Assembly (NCBI RefSeq): GCF_022179325.1
Contig: NZ_BPQQ01000018.1
Location: 124,001-188,000, forward strand
Direction: 5' to 3'
Source: Methylobacterium isbiliense
GTDB taxonomy: Bacteria > Pseudomonadota > Alphaproteobacteria > Rhizobiales > Beijerinckiaceae
Length of the DNA: 64,000 bases
The notes under the pieces were generated by a model, which ran no database searches, had not been told where the DNA came from, and saw only the letters and a list, made by a program, of their open reading frames with translations. Of the stretch, positions 48,695-58,079 are shown piece by piece. Position 1 is the first letter of the stretch; each line of letters opens with the position of its first letter. Both the position numbers and the translations under genes were made by a program.

Positions 48695-50830
48695 TCAGAA
48701 GCGCGCGGTGAGGAACAGCCTCACGTTGCGGCCCGGCAGCAGGATCTCGTCCTTCTTGAACGAGGCCGAGTTGCGGATCTCGTCGTCCAGCAGGTTGCGC
48801 CCCTGCAGGCCGAACGTGATCTCGCTCGCGCCATAAACCGCCGGATCGACGAGCTTCGTGTAGCTGATCTCGGCGCGCAGGTCCGTCCAGCCGGGCGTGA
48901 TCGTCTCAAGGGGCGCTGTCTCGGTTTGCGCAAAGGCATGCAGGACGTTCACCCGCGCGAACCAGCCATCCGCCCGCAGGAACAGGCCACCGCCGACACG
49001 GTGAGGAGGGATCCTCGGGACGTAGCTGCCGTCGTCGAACTGCGCGCGCACGAAATCGTACTGCGCATCCAGGCCGATGAAGCCGTTGCCGATCGGGATC
49101 AGATCAAGCTGCGCCGCGATCTCCGCACCGTAGAACGTGGCGTTCCGTTGGGTGTAGACGATCTGGCGAAGCTCGTCCTCGCTCCCACAGGTGCTGAACG
49201 TGTCGCCGCAGAAGATGCCGGTCTCGCGCTTGTAGATGAAGCCGGTGTAGCGGGTGTAGTAGCCGGTGGCATCGAACCGGAACGGCCCCACGGCCCGGCG
49301 GAGGCTCGCCTCGACCGTACGGGCACGCTCCAGTTTCAGGTTCGGATCGCCGATCTCGAACGTCGCCGTGGCCTCATGGGGACCGCGGGAGAACAGCTCC
49401 AGCGCGAAGGGTGCCCGCTCGACGTACTGCCCGTTCAGGCTCGCGACGAAGTCGTACGGCAGATCCTGGAGCGCGCCGACGCTGACGCTCTTCGGAGTGA
49501 ACTCGCGACGCCGGGAATATTCCAGTGGATCTTCCGCTCCGGGCAGGAAGTCGCCCGGAAACTGCGTCGCCGTGCCGGCCACGCGCGCGCTCTCCAGCCG
49601 TCCGGCGGCCTGGAGCCGCAGGCCGTTGCCCACGGCCAGTTCCTCGAACAGGTAGACGGCCCGGCTCTGCGTGTTGCTCGGGGCGATCAGGCCCTCGCCC
49701 TCGCCGGTTGCACTGAGCGCGCGCGCGTCCGCCTGGAAGCCGAGAGCGCCCGTGAGGGTGCCGAGCGTCGTGAAGACGGGAACGTGCTGCAACTCGACCC
49801 GTCCCTCGACCTGCCTGTTCCGGAAGGTCGAGCCGATGCTGGCCAGGCCCTGCTCGTCGTTGCCGATCTCGTTGTGCCGGTAGGTCGAGCCGCCGAGCCA
49901 GAACCGGACGACCTCGACGGGTCCTTCGAGCGGCCGGAACTCGCCGCGCGCCTGCAGCCTGTCCTGGGTCGGATCCAGCCGCACGCGCCGCTCGGCCGAC
50001 TCGCCGCCCGGGACTTGGTAGAGCGCGTCGTAGTGGCTGAACGCGAGGCCGACGAAGCCACGGTCGCCGATGATCGACATGCCCACCGCACCGCCCTGTG
50101 ACTCGTTGGCGGAGTTGGCCTGAATGCCCAAGGGAGTGTTGTAGCTGTCGGCCGCCGTCCTGAAGCCGTCGGCATGGAAGGCGACGTTGCCGGCGCCGGC
50201 ATCGACCGAGGCTGCGCCGAAGCGGCCGTTGTCGACCGAGGAGTAGCCCGTGGTGACCTGGCCGCCATAGCCGCTGACCGGGATGAAGGTCGGGATCCGG
50301 TTGTTCTCGGCCGAGACCACGCCACCGATGGCCTGGGAGCCGTAGCGCAGCGCAGCCGGCCCGCGGATCACCTCAACCCGATCGTAGACGAGGGGGTTGA
50401 TGGGGACGGCGTGGTCCTCGCTGAGATCCGAGACGTCCTGCACGCCGACGCCGTTCTCCTGGATGCGCACGCGCGCGTTGTCCAGGCCGCGGATGATCGG
50501 GCGCGATGCGGCACCCGGAGCGAAGGTCGAGGCCGAGAGACCCGGCTTGTCGAACAGCAGGTCGCCCAGCTGGCGTGGCTGCTCGCGGACGATCTCGCCG
50601 CGGTCGATCACGGTGACAGGGGAGAAGGTGCTGGTGACGACCGGCAGCACGCCGTAGGCGGTGCCGGAGCCCGGGGCGGCCGCCGGGCGAGCCGGCTGGA
50701 TCGGGCTCGGGGAGGAGACGGTGATCTCGTCGAGCCTGATATCCTGAGCCTTCACCGCAGCCGGGGCGAGGAGGACCGGAGGCAGCGCGGTGCTGAGCGC
50801 CAGCATGCCCAAGCGGGTGGGGTACGGCAT
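48695..50830 (-). CDS. TonB-dependent outer-membrane receptor, ZnuD-like
   Basis: The 711-residue receptor has a signal peptide ending at KAQD (about residue 29), followed by the plug with IDRGEIVREQPRQLGDLLFD, IIRGLDNARVRIQENGVGVQ and VEVIRGPAALRYGSQAIGGV. The last three closely match ZnuD-type zinc receptors. A beta barrel follows and ends with the aromatic residue of NVRLFLTARF. It should import zinc or a related metal complex with TonB energy. The His-rich extracellular loop of neisserial ZnuD is not evident. Confidence 0.87.
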   Translation of the reverse strand: MPYPTRLGMLALSTALPPVLLAPAAVKAQDIRLDEITVSSPSPIQPARPAAAPGSGTAYGVLPVVTSTFSPVTVIDRGEIVREQPRQLGDLLFDKPGLSASTFAPGAASRPIIRGLDNARVRIQENGVGVQDVSDLSEDHAVPINPLVYDRVEVIRGPAALRYGSQAIGGVVSAENNRIPTFIPVSGYGGQVTTGYSSVDNGRFGAASVDAGAGNVAFHADGFRTAADSYNTPLGIQANSANESQGGAVGMSIIGDRGFVGLAFSHYDALYQVPGGESAERRVRLDPTQDRLQARGEFRPLEGPVEVVRFWLGGSTYRHNEIGNDEQGLASIGSTFRNRQVEGRVELQHVPVFTTLGTLTGALGFQADARALSATGEGEGLIAPSNTQSRAVYLFEELAVGNGLRLQAAGRLESARVAGTATQFPGDFLPGAEDPLEYSRRREFTPKSVSVGALQDLPYDFVASLNGQYVERAPFALELFSRGPHEATATFEIGDPNLKLERARTVEASLRRAVGPFRFDATGYYTRYTGFIYKRETGIFCGDTFSTCGSEDELRQIVYTQRNATFYGAEIAAQLDLIPIGNGFIGLDAQYDFVRAQFDDGSYVPRIPPHRVGGGLFLRADGWFARVNVLHAFAQTETAPLETITPGWTDLRAEISYTKLVDPAVYGASEITFGLQGRNLLDDEIRNSASFKKDEILLPGRNVRLFLTARF

Positions 50831-50844
50831 CGGGATCCCACAGG

Positions 50845-50858
50845 AACGTTATAATGTT
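50845..50858 (-). promoter_or_regulatory. AT-rich near-palindrome resembling a Zur operator
   Basis: AACGTTATAATGTT pairs with its complement at all but one symmetric position pair. It lies 15-28 bp before the start codon of the ZnuD-like gene, an AT-rich patch in a GC-rich region. Zur sites of Proteobacteria have a similar GTTATAxxATAAC core. Binding by Zur is inferred from the target gene. Confidence 0.45.
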
Positions 50859-50924
50859 GCATACCGTGCATGCCGGGAGCGCGGTGGCAAGCGGCTGAAC
50901 CGCCCATGGTTGTGAAGCTTGGGC

Positions 50925-50943
50925 GCTGTAACGCTGTTACAAC
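50925..50943. promoter_or_regulatory. Perfect TGTAAC-GCT-GTTACA palindrome upstream of the ZnuD-like gene
   Basis: The core TGTAACgctGTTACA (50927-50941) is a perfect 6-3-6 inverted repeat and the flanks pair once more. It lies about 95 bp upstream of the receptor start, a good place for an operator. It may be a second site for the same regulator as the near-palindrome at 50845. Confidence 0.5.
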
Positions 50944-51045
50944 AGGCGCGCCGCGGACCATGCGTAGTGGCGTGCCGATCAAGCCGACGAGGCTGGCGCG
51001 GCGAATGTCACGCCCAAGGTCGTCGCGATGTGCGGTCCCGGGCCG

Positions 51046-51237
51046 CTACCGGCGCGAGCCCGACGTACACTCGCCTTCCAGCTCGATCGCGGGTTTGCGC
51101 GCCGCGAAGTCGACCGGGGCTGCGGCGTTGTCCAACGCGCGATCGAGGCCCTCGCAGACGACCTCGTCGATTAGGCTGCAGCCTTGGCAGATCGGCGGGA
51201 CGACGGTTTCGCTGGCCGGTCCCTGCTCGCACGCCAC
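51046..51237 (-). CDS. Small Cys-rich protein (putative)
   Basis: This is a 63-residue frame from GTG 51237 with GGGGAGGAG upstream. Cysteines lie in ACEQG, ICQGC, VVCEG and GECTS, five in total, with a CxxC. The rest is acidic. I do not recognise a family. It is upstream of the ZnuD-like gene on the same strand, with the palindromes between. A metal-related role is only suggested by context. Confidence 0.45.
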   Translation of the reverse strand: MACEQGPASETVVPPICQGCSLIDEVVCEGLDRALDNAAAPVDFAARKPAIELEGECTSGSRR

Positions 51238-51641
51238 GTAGGCGCTCCTCCCCGGGACGCCCTCTCGGTCACCGAGGTCGCCTGCGCGCTCGACGCGCTC
51301 GACGACGAGGCCATCCGGGCGACCTGCGAGGGGGAGGGGCTGCGGCGCGGACGCCGAGGTCCGGTCATCGGGAAACGGCGGTGGCCTCACGACGCATCCT
51401 GGTGGTGCATGTGCCGGACGGCGGCGATCCTTCTTCGCCAAGGCGCGGTCACCTGAAGGGCAAGCCGTGAGACGACGACGTGACGGCGGGTGTCAGGGCA
51501 TCCGGAGTCCGGAAGTCCCTTGCCACCGGACGGTCCTGACACGAACGGCAAAGGACTGCTCGGGGGCAGGCGAGCGCGGCGTAGAGGTCGGGATGGGGCG
51601 GGAGCGGACCCTCGCGACGCTGACGACATGGCGGACCCGGA
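51238..51641. other. Region without a clear gene (404 bp)
   Basis: No confident gene is seen. A rightward stretch at about 51250-51350 reads DALSVTEVACALDALDDEAI followed by RATCEGEGLRRG with strong third-position GC, as if part of an old coding sequence, but there is no matching start or length. The remainder is low-information. Confidence 0.4.
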
Positions 51642-53375
51642 TCACCAGCCGGACAGGATCGCCATGCGGTCCACGTCGACCAGGCCCCGGTCGGTGATCT
51701 TGAGGTGCGGGATCACCGGCAGCGGCAGGAACGCGACCTGCAGGAAGGGCTCCGGCAGGGTGCAGCCGAGGGCGCGCGCCGCCTCGCGCAGCGGGTGGAG
51801 CGCGTCGCGCACCGCCTCGAACGGCAGGTCGCTCATCAGCCCGGCGATGGGCAGCGCCAGCTCCGCCAGAATCCGGCCGTCCGCCGCCACCACGAACCCG
51901 CCCTGGAGGGCGATGAGCCGGTTGACCGCGAGCGCCATGTCGGTGTCGTCCGCCCCCACGATGCAGAGGTTGTGGCTGTCGTGGCCCACCGAGGAGGCGA
52001 TGGCGCCGCGCGTCAGGCCGAAGCCCTGGACGAAGCCGCGGCCGATCCCCGGCGCGCCGTGGCGGGCCACCACCGCGACCTTGACCACGTCCTGCGCGAG
52101 GTCGCAGTCCGATCGACCGTCCCGGGCCGGCAGGACGAGGCGGCGGTGCTCGGTGATGATCCGCCCCGGCACGACGCCGATCACCGGGGTCTCGGCGCCC
52201 GTGCCGGCCGGCACGGCGAAATCTGCGGCCGTGACGGGCGCGGCCTTGACGCTGCCGCGCCCTGGCGCCGGGGTGCGGGGCCTCTCGGCGAACAGCGCGT
52301 CCTCGACCGGGCGCCCGCCCGCGATCACCCGGGCCACCGCGCAGGCGGCGAGGTCGTCGAGGAGCACGATGTCGGCCCGGCGCCCGGGGGCGATCATGCC
52401 GCGGTCGGTGAGGCCGAAGGCCGAGGCCGCCGAGAGCGAGGCGGCGCGGTAGGCCGCGAGCGGCGGCACGCCGAGGCGGATCGCCGTGCGGATGAGGTGG
52501 TCGAGGTGGCCCTCCTCGGCGATGTCGAGCGGGTTGCGGTCGTCGGTGCAGAAGGCGAGGAAGGGCGAGGTCGCCAGCGTCAGGAGCGGGGCGAGGGCGT
52601 GCAGGTCCTTCGAGACCGAGCCCTCGCGGATCAGCACCGTCATGCCCTTGCGGATCTTCTCCAGGGCCTCGGCGGCGGAGGTCGCCTCGTGGTCGGTGCG
52701 GATGCCCGCCGCCGCGTAGGCGTTGAGGCCCGCGCCCGACAGAAGCGGGGCGTGGCCGTCGACGTGGCGGCCCGCGAAGGCGGCGAGCTTGGCGAGGCAG
52801 CCCGGATCGGCCTGGACGACGCCCGGGAAGTTCATGAACTCGGCCAGCCCCAGGGAGCGGGGGTGGTCGCGGTAGGCCAGGAGGTCGGCCGCCTCGATGC
52901 GGGCGCCCGCGGTCTCCAGGTCGGTCGCCGGGACGCAGGAGGAGAGCTGCACCCGGATGTCCATGACCGTCTCGGCCGCGCAGGCGAGCGCGTAGTCGAA
53001 GGCTGCGGGTCCGAGCACGTTGGCGAGTTCGTGCGGGTCCCAGATCGCGGTCGTCACCCCGTGCGGCAGCACGCAGCGGTCGAACTCGTGCGGCGTGATG
53101 AGCGAGGATTCGATGTGCAGGTGGGTGTCGATGAAGCCCGGCACCGCCACGCGCCCCTCGGCCTCGATCACCCGCGCGCCCGCATAGGTGCCGTAGGTGC
53201 CCACGATGGTGTCGCCGCAGACCGCGATGTCGGTGGGCACGAGGTCGCCCGTGACGAGGTCGAGGAGCCGCGCCCCGCGGATCACCAGATCGGCCGGCGC
53301 GCGCCCGGCCCCTTGCGCGATCCGGCGGGCGATCTCGTCGGCGACGGGCGATGCGGGCATCCGGGACTCGGGCAT
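51642..53375 (-). CDS. ade: Adenine deaminase
   Basis: This 577-residue enzyme of the amidohydrolase superfamily converts adenine to hypoxanthine and ammonia. Metal-site motifs are [19 protein letters not shown] and [18 protein letters not shown], with [11 protein letters not shown] and the late [19 protein letters not shown] characteristic of the Ade family. The start at 53375 has GAGGAG eight bases upstream. It is divergent from the cyclic-nucleotide-binding membrane protein. Confidence 0.94.
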   Translation of the reverse strand: MPESRMPASPVADEIARRIAQGAGRAPADLVIRGARLLDLVTGDLVPTDIAVCGDTIVGTYGTYAGARVIEAEGRVAVPGFIDTHLHIESSLITPHEFDRCVLPHGVTTAIWDPHELANVLGPAAFDYALACAAETVMDIRVQLSSCVPATDLETAGARIEAADLLAYRDHPRSLGLAEFMNFPGVVQADPGCLAKLAAFAGRHVDGHAPLLSGAGLNAYAAAGIRTDHEATSAAEALEKIRKGMTVLIREGSVSKDLHALAPLLTLATSPFLAFCTDDRNPLDIAEEGHLDHLIRTAIRLGVPPLAAYRAASLSAASAFGLTDRGMIAPGRRADIVLLDDLAACAVARVIAGGRPVEDALFAERPRTPAPGRGSVKAAPVTAADFAVPAGTGAETPVIGVVPGRIITEHRRLVLPARDGRSDCDLAQDVVKVAVVARHGAPGIGRGFVQGFGLTRGAIASSVGHDSHNLCIVGADDTDMALAVNRLIALQGGFVVAADGRILAELALPIAGLMSDLPFEAVRDALHPLREAARALGCTLPEPFLQVAFLPLPVIPHLKITDRGLVDVDRMAILSGW

Positions 53376-53551
53376 GGGCGGGGCTCCTCGGCCGTTCGCG
53401 CCAGCTTGGCAGAGCGGCGGGAGCGGGGCCAGCCGGCGAAACGTGCCGCGGGCCGGCGGAATTCCGCGCGCCGCCTCACGCCTGCCGTTGTCTTGACTTT
53501 CAGGTGGCCGCAGGCCCCGCCACGCGCGGCGGGCGCCATGCGAGAGAGAGC

Positions 53552-54205
53552 ATGTCCTGGGCCGTCACCTTCTCCTGGGTCGAGATCATCGGGTATCTGG
53601 GCACGGCGCTCACCATCACGGCGACGGCGATGAGCACGATGATCCCGCTGCGCATCGTGGCGCTGCTCGCCAGCATCGCGTCGATCAGCTACGGCATCCT
53701 GATCGGCAGCATGCCGGTGGTGCTCACCGAGGCGATCCAGATCCCGCTCAACGCGCTGCGCCTCTACCAGATGGTGCGGCTCGTGCGGGACGTGGAGAAG
53801 GCGGCCTCGGGCGACCTCTCGCTCGACTGGCTCAAGCCCTTCGGCACGTCGCGGCGCTTCACCGCCGGCGAGGTGCTGTTTCGCCAGGGCGATCCGGCCA
53901 ACGAGATGTTCTACGTCGAGAGCGGGCGCTTCCGCATCGAGGAGCGCGGCATCGACATCAAGCCGGGCGACATCGTGGGCGAACTCGGGATGCTCTCGCC
54001 GGGGAACGTGCGCACCGCCTCCCTGGTCTGCGCGGAGGCCGGCGTCGCGCTCTGCGTGCCCTATGCCGAGGTCAAGCAGCTCTACTACCAGAACCCGGAA
54101 TTCGGTTTCTACTTCCTGAAGCTGACGAGCGAACGCCTGTTCCAGAGCGCCGCCCACGCGCCCCGCGGCCAAGCCCCGCTGCCGGCCGGCACCGAGGTGG
54201 CGTGA
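53552..54205 (+). CDS. Membrane protein with cyclic-nucleotide-binding domain (Popeye-like)
   Basis: The 217-residue protein has three short membrane helices (about 10-28, 32-52 and 55-72, ending [13 protein letters not shown]) and a C-terminal cyclic-nucleotide-binding fold (about 98-195). The phosphate-binding cassette is recognisable as [16 protein letters not shown] (G143, E144, R154, T155, A156). Three helices plus this domain is the arrangement of Popeye-domain proteins of animals and their bacterial relatives. GAGAGAG lies before the ATG. It probably senses cAMP or cGMP at the membrane; the output is unknown. Confidence 0.85.
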   Translation: MSWAVTFSWVEIIGYLGTALTITATAMSTMIPLRIVALLASIASISYGILIGSMPVVLTEAIQIPLNALRLYQMVRLVRDVEKAASGDLSLDWLKPFGTSRRFTAGEVLFRQGDPANEMFYVESGRFRIEERGIDIKPGDIVGELGMLSPGNVRTASLVCAEAGVALCVPYAEVKQLYYQNPEFGFYFLKLTSERLFQSAAHAPRGQAPLPAGTEVA

Positions 54206-54310
54206 GGAGGCGCGCGGGCCTGCTAGATCCTTGATTCTGCCGCATTTTCCGCGACGAACGGTCTCCCCTTCGTCGACCGATGCTCTAGATCACGCCGCGA
54301 CGAGGTGGCG

Positions 54311-54730
54311 ATGACGTCCGACTTCTCCCTGGATCCGCGGCTCTCCGGCGACACGATCGCGGTGGGCGACCTGCCGCTCTGCGCGGTGCTGCTGCTCGAC
54401 GATTCCCGCTTTCCCTGGCTGGTGCTGGTGCCGCGCCGGCCCGCCCTGCGCGAGCTCACCGACCTTGCGCCGGACGAGGCCGGCCTGCTGATGCAGGAGA
54501 TCCGCCTCGCGGTCGGCGTGATGCAGGACCTCGCGCGCGGCCCTGACAAGGTGAATGTCGGGGCGCTCGGCAACGTGGTCGAGCAGCTTCACGTCCACGT
54601 CGTCGGCCGCTTCCGCTCGGACCCGGCCTGGCCCGGCCCGGTCTGGGGCCACGGCACCCGCACGCCCTACCCGCCCCACGCCGCGGCCCAGATCGTCGAG
54701 CGCGCCCGGGCGCTGTTCGCCGCCGCCTGA
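54311..54730 (+). CDS. HIT domain-containing protein
   Basis: This 139-residue nucleotide-binding protein has NVGALGNVVEQLHVHVVGR, the HIT active-site loop, in which the first His of the usual HxHxH triad is Gln (QLHVHVV), as in one common bacterial HIT branch. The start at 54311 has GAGGT five bases upstream; a GTG two codons earlier is possible. It likely hydrolyses a dinucleotide or nucleoside phosphate. It precedes the nudC gene by nine bases, probably in one operon. Confidence 0.9.
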   Translation: MTSDFSLDPRLSGDTIAVGDLPLCAVLLLDDSRFPWLVLVPRRPALRELTDLAPDEAGLLMQEIRLAVGVMQDLARGPDKVNVGALGNVVEQLHVHVVGRFRSDPAWPGPVWGHGTRTPYPPHAAAQIVERARALFAAA

Positions 54731-54739
54731 GGAGATCCC

Positions 54740-55666
54740 GTGACTGCCGCCATCGACCGCCTCGGCTTTTCCCGCAGCCTGCTCGTCCGCCATTCCGCCG
54801 AGCGCACCGGCCCGACTCCGCAGCCCGGCGACGACCCGGCCTCGATCCTGCTGCTGTTCGCGGGCGAGATCCCGGTGCTGCGCCGCCTCCCCGAGGGGGC
54901 GAGCGCGCTGCTCGCCGCCGCCGACGCCGCGCGCGCGCCGGCGCCCGATCCGCTGCTGTTTCTCGGCCGCGTGGCGGAGCGCCCGGTCTTCGCCGCCGGA
55001 CTGCCGCCCGAGGCTGGCGACCTCTATCGCGACGATCCCGCCTACCGGGTGATCGACCTGCGCAGCGTCGCGGTCGAGGGAGCGGTGCCGCCCGTGGAGA
55101 TGGGCCTGCTGGCTACCGCGAAGTCACTGCTCTTCTGGCACGCCCGCCACGGCTTCTGCGCGAATTGCGGCGCGAAGACCGCGCTCTCCTGCGGCGGTTT
55201 CCGGCGCGACTGCGGCAGTTGCGGGGCGCAGCATTTCCCGCGCACGGATCCGGTGGTGATCATGCTCGTCACCCGCGGCGACCATTGCCTGCTCGGCCGC
55301 CAGTCGCGCTTCCCGCCGGGCGTCTATTCCTGCCTTGCGGGCTTCCTCGAACCCGGCGAGACCATCGAGGACGCGGTGCGCCGCGAGACGCTCGAGGAGG
55401 CGGGCGTGCGGACCGGCGCGGTGCGCTACCGGGCCTCCCAGCCCTGGCCGTTCCCGTCCTCGCTGATGATCGGCTGCGAGGCCGAGGCCCTCGACGCGGA
55501 CCTCGTCCTCGACCGCGAGGAGCTGGAGGATGCGCGCTGGTTCCACCGCGACGAGGTGCGGCTGATGCTGGAGCGCACCCATCCGGATGGCCTCGCCACG
55601 CCGCCGCCGATGGCGATCGCCCACCTGCTGGTGCGCGGCTTCGTGGACGGGGCGGGGTCGGCCTAG
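54740..55666 (+). CDS. nudC: NAD+ diphosphatase NudC
   Basis: The gene encodes 308 residues from GTG 54740. A four-Cys zinc ribbon (C140, C143, C158, C161) precedes the Nudix box GFLEPGETIEDAVRRETLEE (201-220). The NADH-pyrophosphatase marker SQPWPFPSSLM follows. NudC cleaves NAD(H) to NMN(H) and AMP and also removes NAD caps from RNA. It is downstream of the HIT gene in the same direction. Confidence 0.95.
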   Translation: MTAAIDRLGFSRSLLVRHSAERTGPTPQPGDDPASILLLFAGEIPVLRRLPEGASALLAAADAARAPAPDPLLFLGRVAERPVFAAGLPPEAGDLYRDDPAYRVIDLRSVAVEGAVPPVEMGLLATAKSLLFWHARHGFCANCGAKTALSCGGFRRDCGSCGAQHFPRTDPVVIMLVTRGDHCLLGRQSRFPPGVYSCLAGFLEPGETIEDAVRRETLEEAGVRTGAVRYRASQPWPFPSSLMIGCEAEALDADLVLDREELEDARWFHRDEVRLMLERTHPDGLATPPPMAIAHLLVRGFVDGAGSA

Positions 55667-55876
55667 ACATCGAGCGGGCGACCGCCGGGGCGCTGCGGGC
55701 GGATCTCCGGCGGGCCGGCGACGTGGCGGCCGGCATCGGGCGGGTGGCGGGTGACGACGGGACGGAGATCCGCTGCTTCAACGCCGCCGGTCCGGATCGG
55801 TGCGAACGGCCCGCCCATCACGCGAACGCGATCGGCGGCGCCTCGCAACCGTCACGGAGTCCCGCTATCTGGAACC

Positions 55877-58072
55877 ATGAAGGTTCCGATGCGCCTCGCC
55901 TCCTGCCTTGTCGCCCTGGCGGCCCTCGCCGCCATGCCCGCCGCCGCGCAGGCGCCGCGAGTCAACCCTAAGTATGCCGACCTCGTGAAGGCCGAGCTGG
56001 TGGCCGAGCCGGGGGCGGTGGCGCCGGGGCAGCCCTTCGCGGTCGGGGTGCGGCTCGTGATGAAGCCGCACTGGCACGTCTACTGGCGCAATCCCGGCGA
56101 TTCCGGCCTCGCGCCGGAGATCGCCTGGAGCCTGCCCGCGGGGTTCTCGGCCGGGCCGGTCGCGTGGCCGGTTCCCGCCCGCATCCCGGTCTCCGGCCTC
56201 GTCAATTTCGGCTACGAGGGCGAGACGCTGCTCACCGCCACGGTGACGCCGCCCGAGGGGCTGGAGCCGGGCCGGCCCGTCACCCTGCGGGCCAAGGTGT
56301 CCTACCTCGTCTGCGAGCGCGAATGCGTGCCGGGCGAGGCCAGCGTGTCGGCGACCCTGCCCGTCGCGCCACCGGGCACGAGCGTGCGGCCCGATCCCCG
56401 CCACGCCGGCCTGTTCGCGGCGGCGCGGGCGCAGCTCCCGACACCTGCGCCTTGGCCCCACCGGGTCACGGAGGAGGGCGACACCCTCACGCTCCACCTC
56501 GACGCGCCGGGCCTGACGCGCGAGGCGGTCGCCGACCTCGCCTTCTTCCCCTATTCCGAGACGGCGATCGAGCACGCGGCGCCCCAGGAGGTCACCGTCG
56601 ACGGGCGCGGGCTGCACGTCGCGCTCAAGCGCAGCAGCCTGACGCCGGCCGGCACGATCACGCGCCTCGACGGCGTGCTGGCGCTGACCGAGCGGACGGG
56701 GGATGCCGCCGTGCGGCGCGCCTTCGCGCTCGGCGAGGCGCCGTCTGTGCCGGGCACCGCCCCGCCGAGCCCCGCCGCGGCCGCGCCGCCGGCCGCCGTG
56801 GCACCGCCGGAGGACGCCCCCGCGGGCGTGTGGGCGGCCGCCCTTCTGGCCTTCCTCGGCGGCCTCCTCCTCAACCTGATGCCCTGCGTCTTCCCGGTCC
56901 TGTCGATCAAGGTGCTGGGGCTGGTGCGCCAGTCGGGCGAATCCCTCGGCCGGGTGCGGCTGCACGGCCTCGCCTACACGGCGGGCGTGATGGCGTCGTT
57001 CCTGGCCCTCGCCGGCCTCCTGGCGGCGCTGCGGGCCGGAGGGGCGGAGATCGGCTGGGGCTTCCAGCTGCAATCCCCCCTGGTGGTGGCGAGCCTCGCC
57101 TACGTGCTGTTCGCGATGGGCCTCAGCCTGTCGGGCGCGCTGCATCTCGGCGGGCGCCTCGCCGGGATCGGCGACGGGCTCACCCGGCGGGCGGGCCTGG
57201 AGGGCTCGTTCTTCACCGGCGTGCTCGCCACCGTGGTGGCCACGCCCTGCACGGCGCCGTTCATGGGCGCGGCGGTGGGCTTCGCGCTGACGCAGGGTGC
57301 GGCGGTGAGCCTCGCGGTCTTCGCCGCCCTCGGCTTCGGCCTCGCACTGCCCTTCCTGCTCCTCGCCTTCTGGCCGGCGGCCGTGCGCCGGCTGCCGCGG
57401 CCCGGCGCCTGGATGGAGACCCTGAAGGGGTTCCTCGCCTTCCCGCTCTACGCCACCGTCGCGTGGCTGGTCTGGATCCTGAGCCAGCAGGTCGGGCCGG
57501 GCGGCCTGTTCCTGGCGCTGCTCGGCCTCGTGCTGGTGGCGTTCTGCGCCTTCGTGCTGGAGCGCGCCCGCACGGCCGGGCCGTGGGGCGCCCGGGCGGG
57601 GATGGCGGCCGTGCTGCTGGCGGTGCTCGGCCTCGGCCTCCTCGTCGCGGCCCTCGACCGCGACCGGGCCGGGGCGCCGGCCATCGCGGCGGCGGGCGGC
57701 CCCGAGCCCTTCACCCAGGCGCGCCTCGACGGGCTGCTCGCGCAGGGGCGGCCGGTCTTCGTCAACATGACGGCGGCGTGGTGCATCACCTGCCAGGTCA
57801 ACGAGCGCACCGCGCTGGCGACGCAGGCCGTGACGGCGGCGTTCCGGGCGCACGACATCGCCTACCTGAAGGGCGACTGGACGAACCAGAACCCGGAGAT
57901 CACCCGGGTGCTGGAGGCGCATGGCCGCTCCGGCGTGCCGCTCTACGTGCTCTACCGCGGCCCCGGCGACGCGCAGGTGCTGCCGCAGATCCTCACCGAA
58001 TCCGCCGTCCTCGCCGCCCTCGACCGGGCCGCCCCGGCGCGCCGGGCCGCCCTCTCGTCCCCGCAGGAGTGA
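55877..58072 (+). CDS. DsbD/ScsB-family thiol:disulfide interchange protein
   Basis: This 731-residue inner-membrane electron relay has a signal peptide at 1-26, a periplasmic DUF-type alpha domain with C146 and C150 (LVCERECVPGE), eight membrane helices with C337 (NLMPCVFPVLS) and C458 (VATPCTAPFMG), and a C-terminal thioredoxin domain with C636 and C639 (AAWCITCQVN). All three cysteine pairs expected for electron transfer are present. It carries reductant from the cytoplasm to the periplasm. The long N-terminal domain is of the ScsB type. A redoxin gene follows eight bases later. Confidence 0.92.
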   Translation: MKVPMRLASCLVALAALAAMPAAAQAPRVNPKYADLVKAELVAEPGAVAPGQPFAVGVRLVMKPHWHVYWRNPGDSGLAPEIAWSLPAGFSAGPVAWPVPARIPVSGLVNFGYEGETLLTATVTPPEGLEPGRPVTLRAKVSYLVCERECVPGEASVSATLPVAPPGTSVRPDPRHAGLFAAARAQLPTPAPWPHRVTEEGDTLTLHLDAPGLTREAVADLAFFPYSETAIEHAAPQEVTVDGRGLHVALKRSSLTPAGTITRLDGVLALTERTGDAAVRRAFALGEAPSVPGTAPPSPAAAAPPAAVAPPEDAPAGVWAAALLAFLGGLLLNLMPCVFPVLSIKVLGLVRQSGESLGRVRLHGLAYTAGVMASFLALAGLLAALRAGGAEIGWGFQLQSPLVVASLAYVLFAMGLSLSGALHLGGRLAGIGDGLTRRAGLEGSFFTGVLATVVATPCTAPFMGAAVGFALTQGAAVSLAVFAALGFGLALPFLLLAFWPAAVRRLPRPGAWMETLKGFLAFPLYATVAWLVWILSQQVGPGGLFLALLGLVLVAFCAFVLERARTAGPWGARAGMAAVLLAVLGLGLLVAALDRDRAGAPAIAAAGGPEPFTQARLDGLLAQGRPVFVNMTAAWCITCQVNERTALATQAVTAAFRAHDIAYLKGDWTNQNPEITRVLEAHGRSGVPLYVLYRGPGDAQVLPQILTESAVLAALDRAAPARRAALSSPQE

Positions 58073-58079
58073 TGCCTTG

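Noticed and set aside
48485-50101. A 538-codon rightward frame opposite the ZnuD-like receptor
   Set aside because: It has no homologous features; the receptor frame has the signal peptide, plug motifs and barrel end.
51184-51456. A 90-codon rightward frame in the ZnuD/ade gap
   Set aside because: Only its middle third has coding-like composition; the ends do not, and no family was recognised.
55667-55876. Possible small gene between nudC and the DsbD-like gene
   Set aside because: A coding-like stretch exists but no start with a ribosome-binding site or recognisable product was found, and the next gene's signal peptide starts cleanly at 55877.
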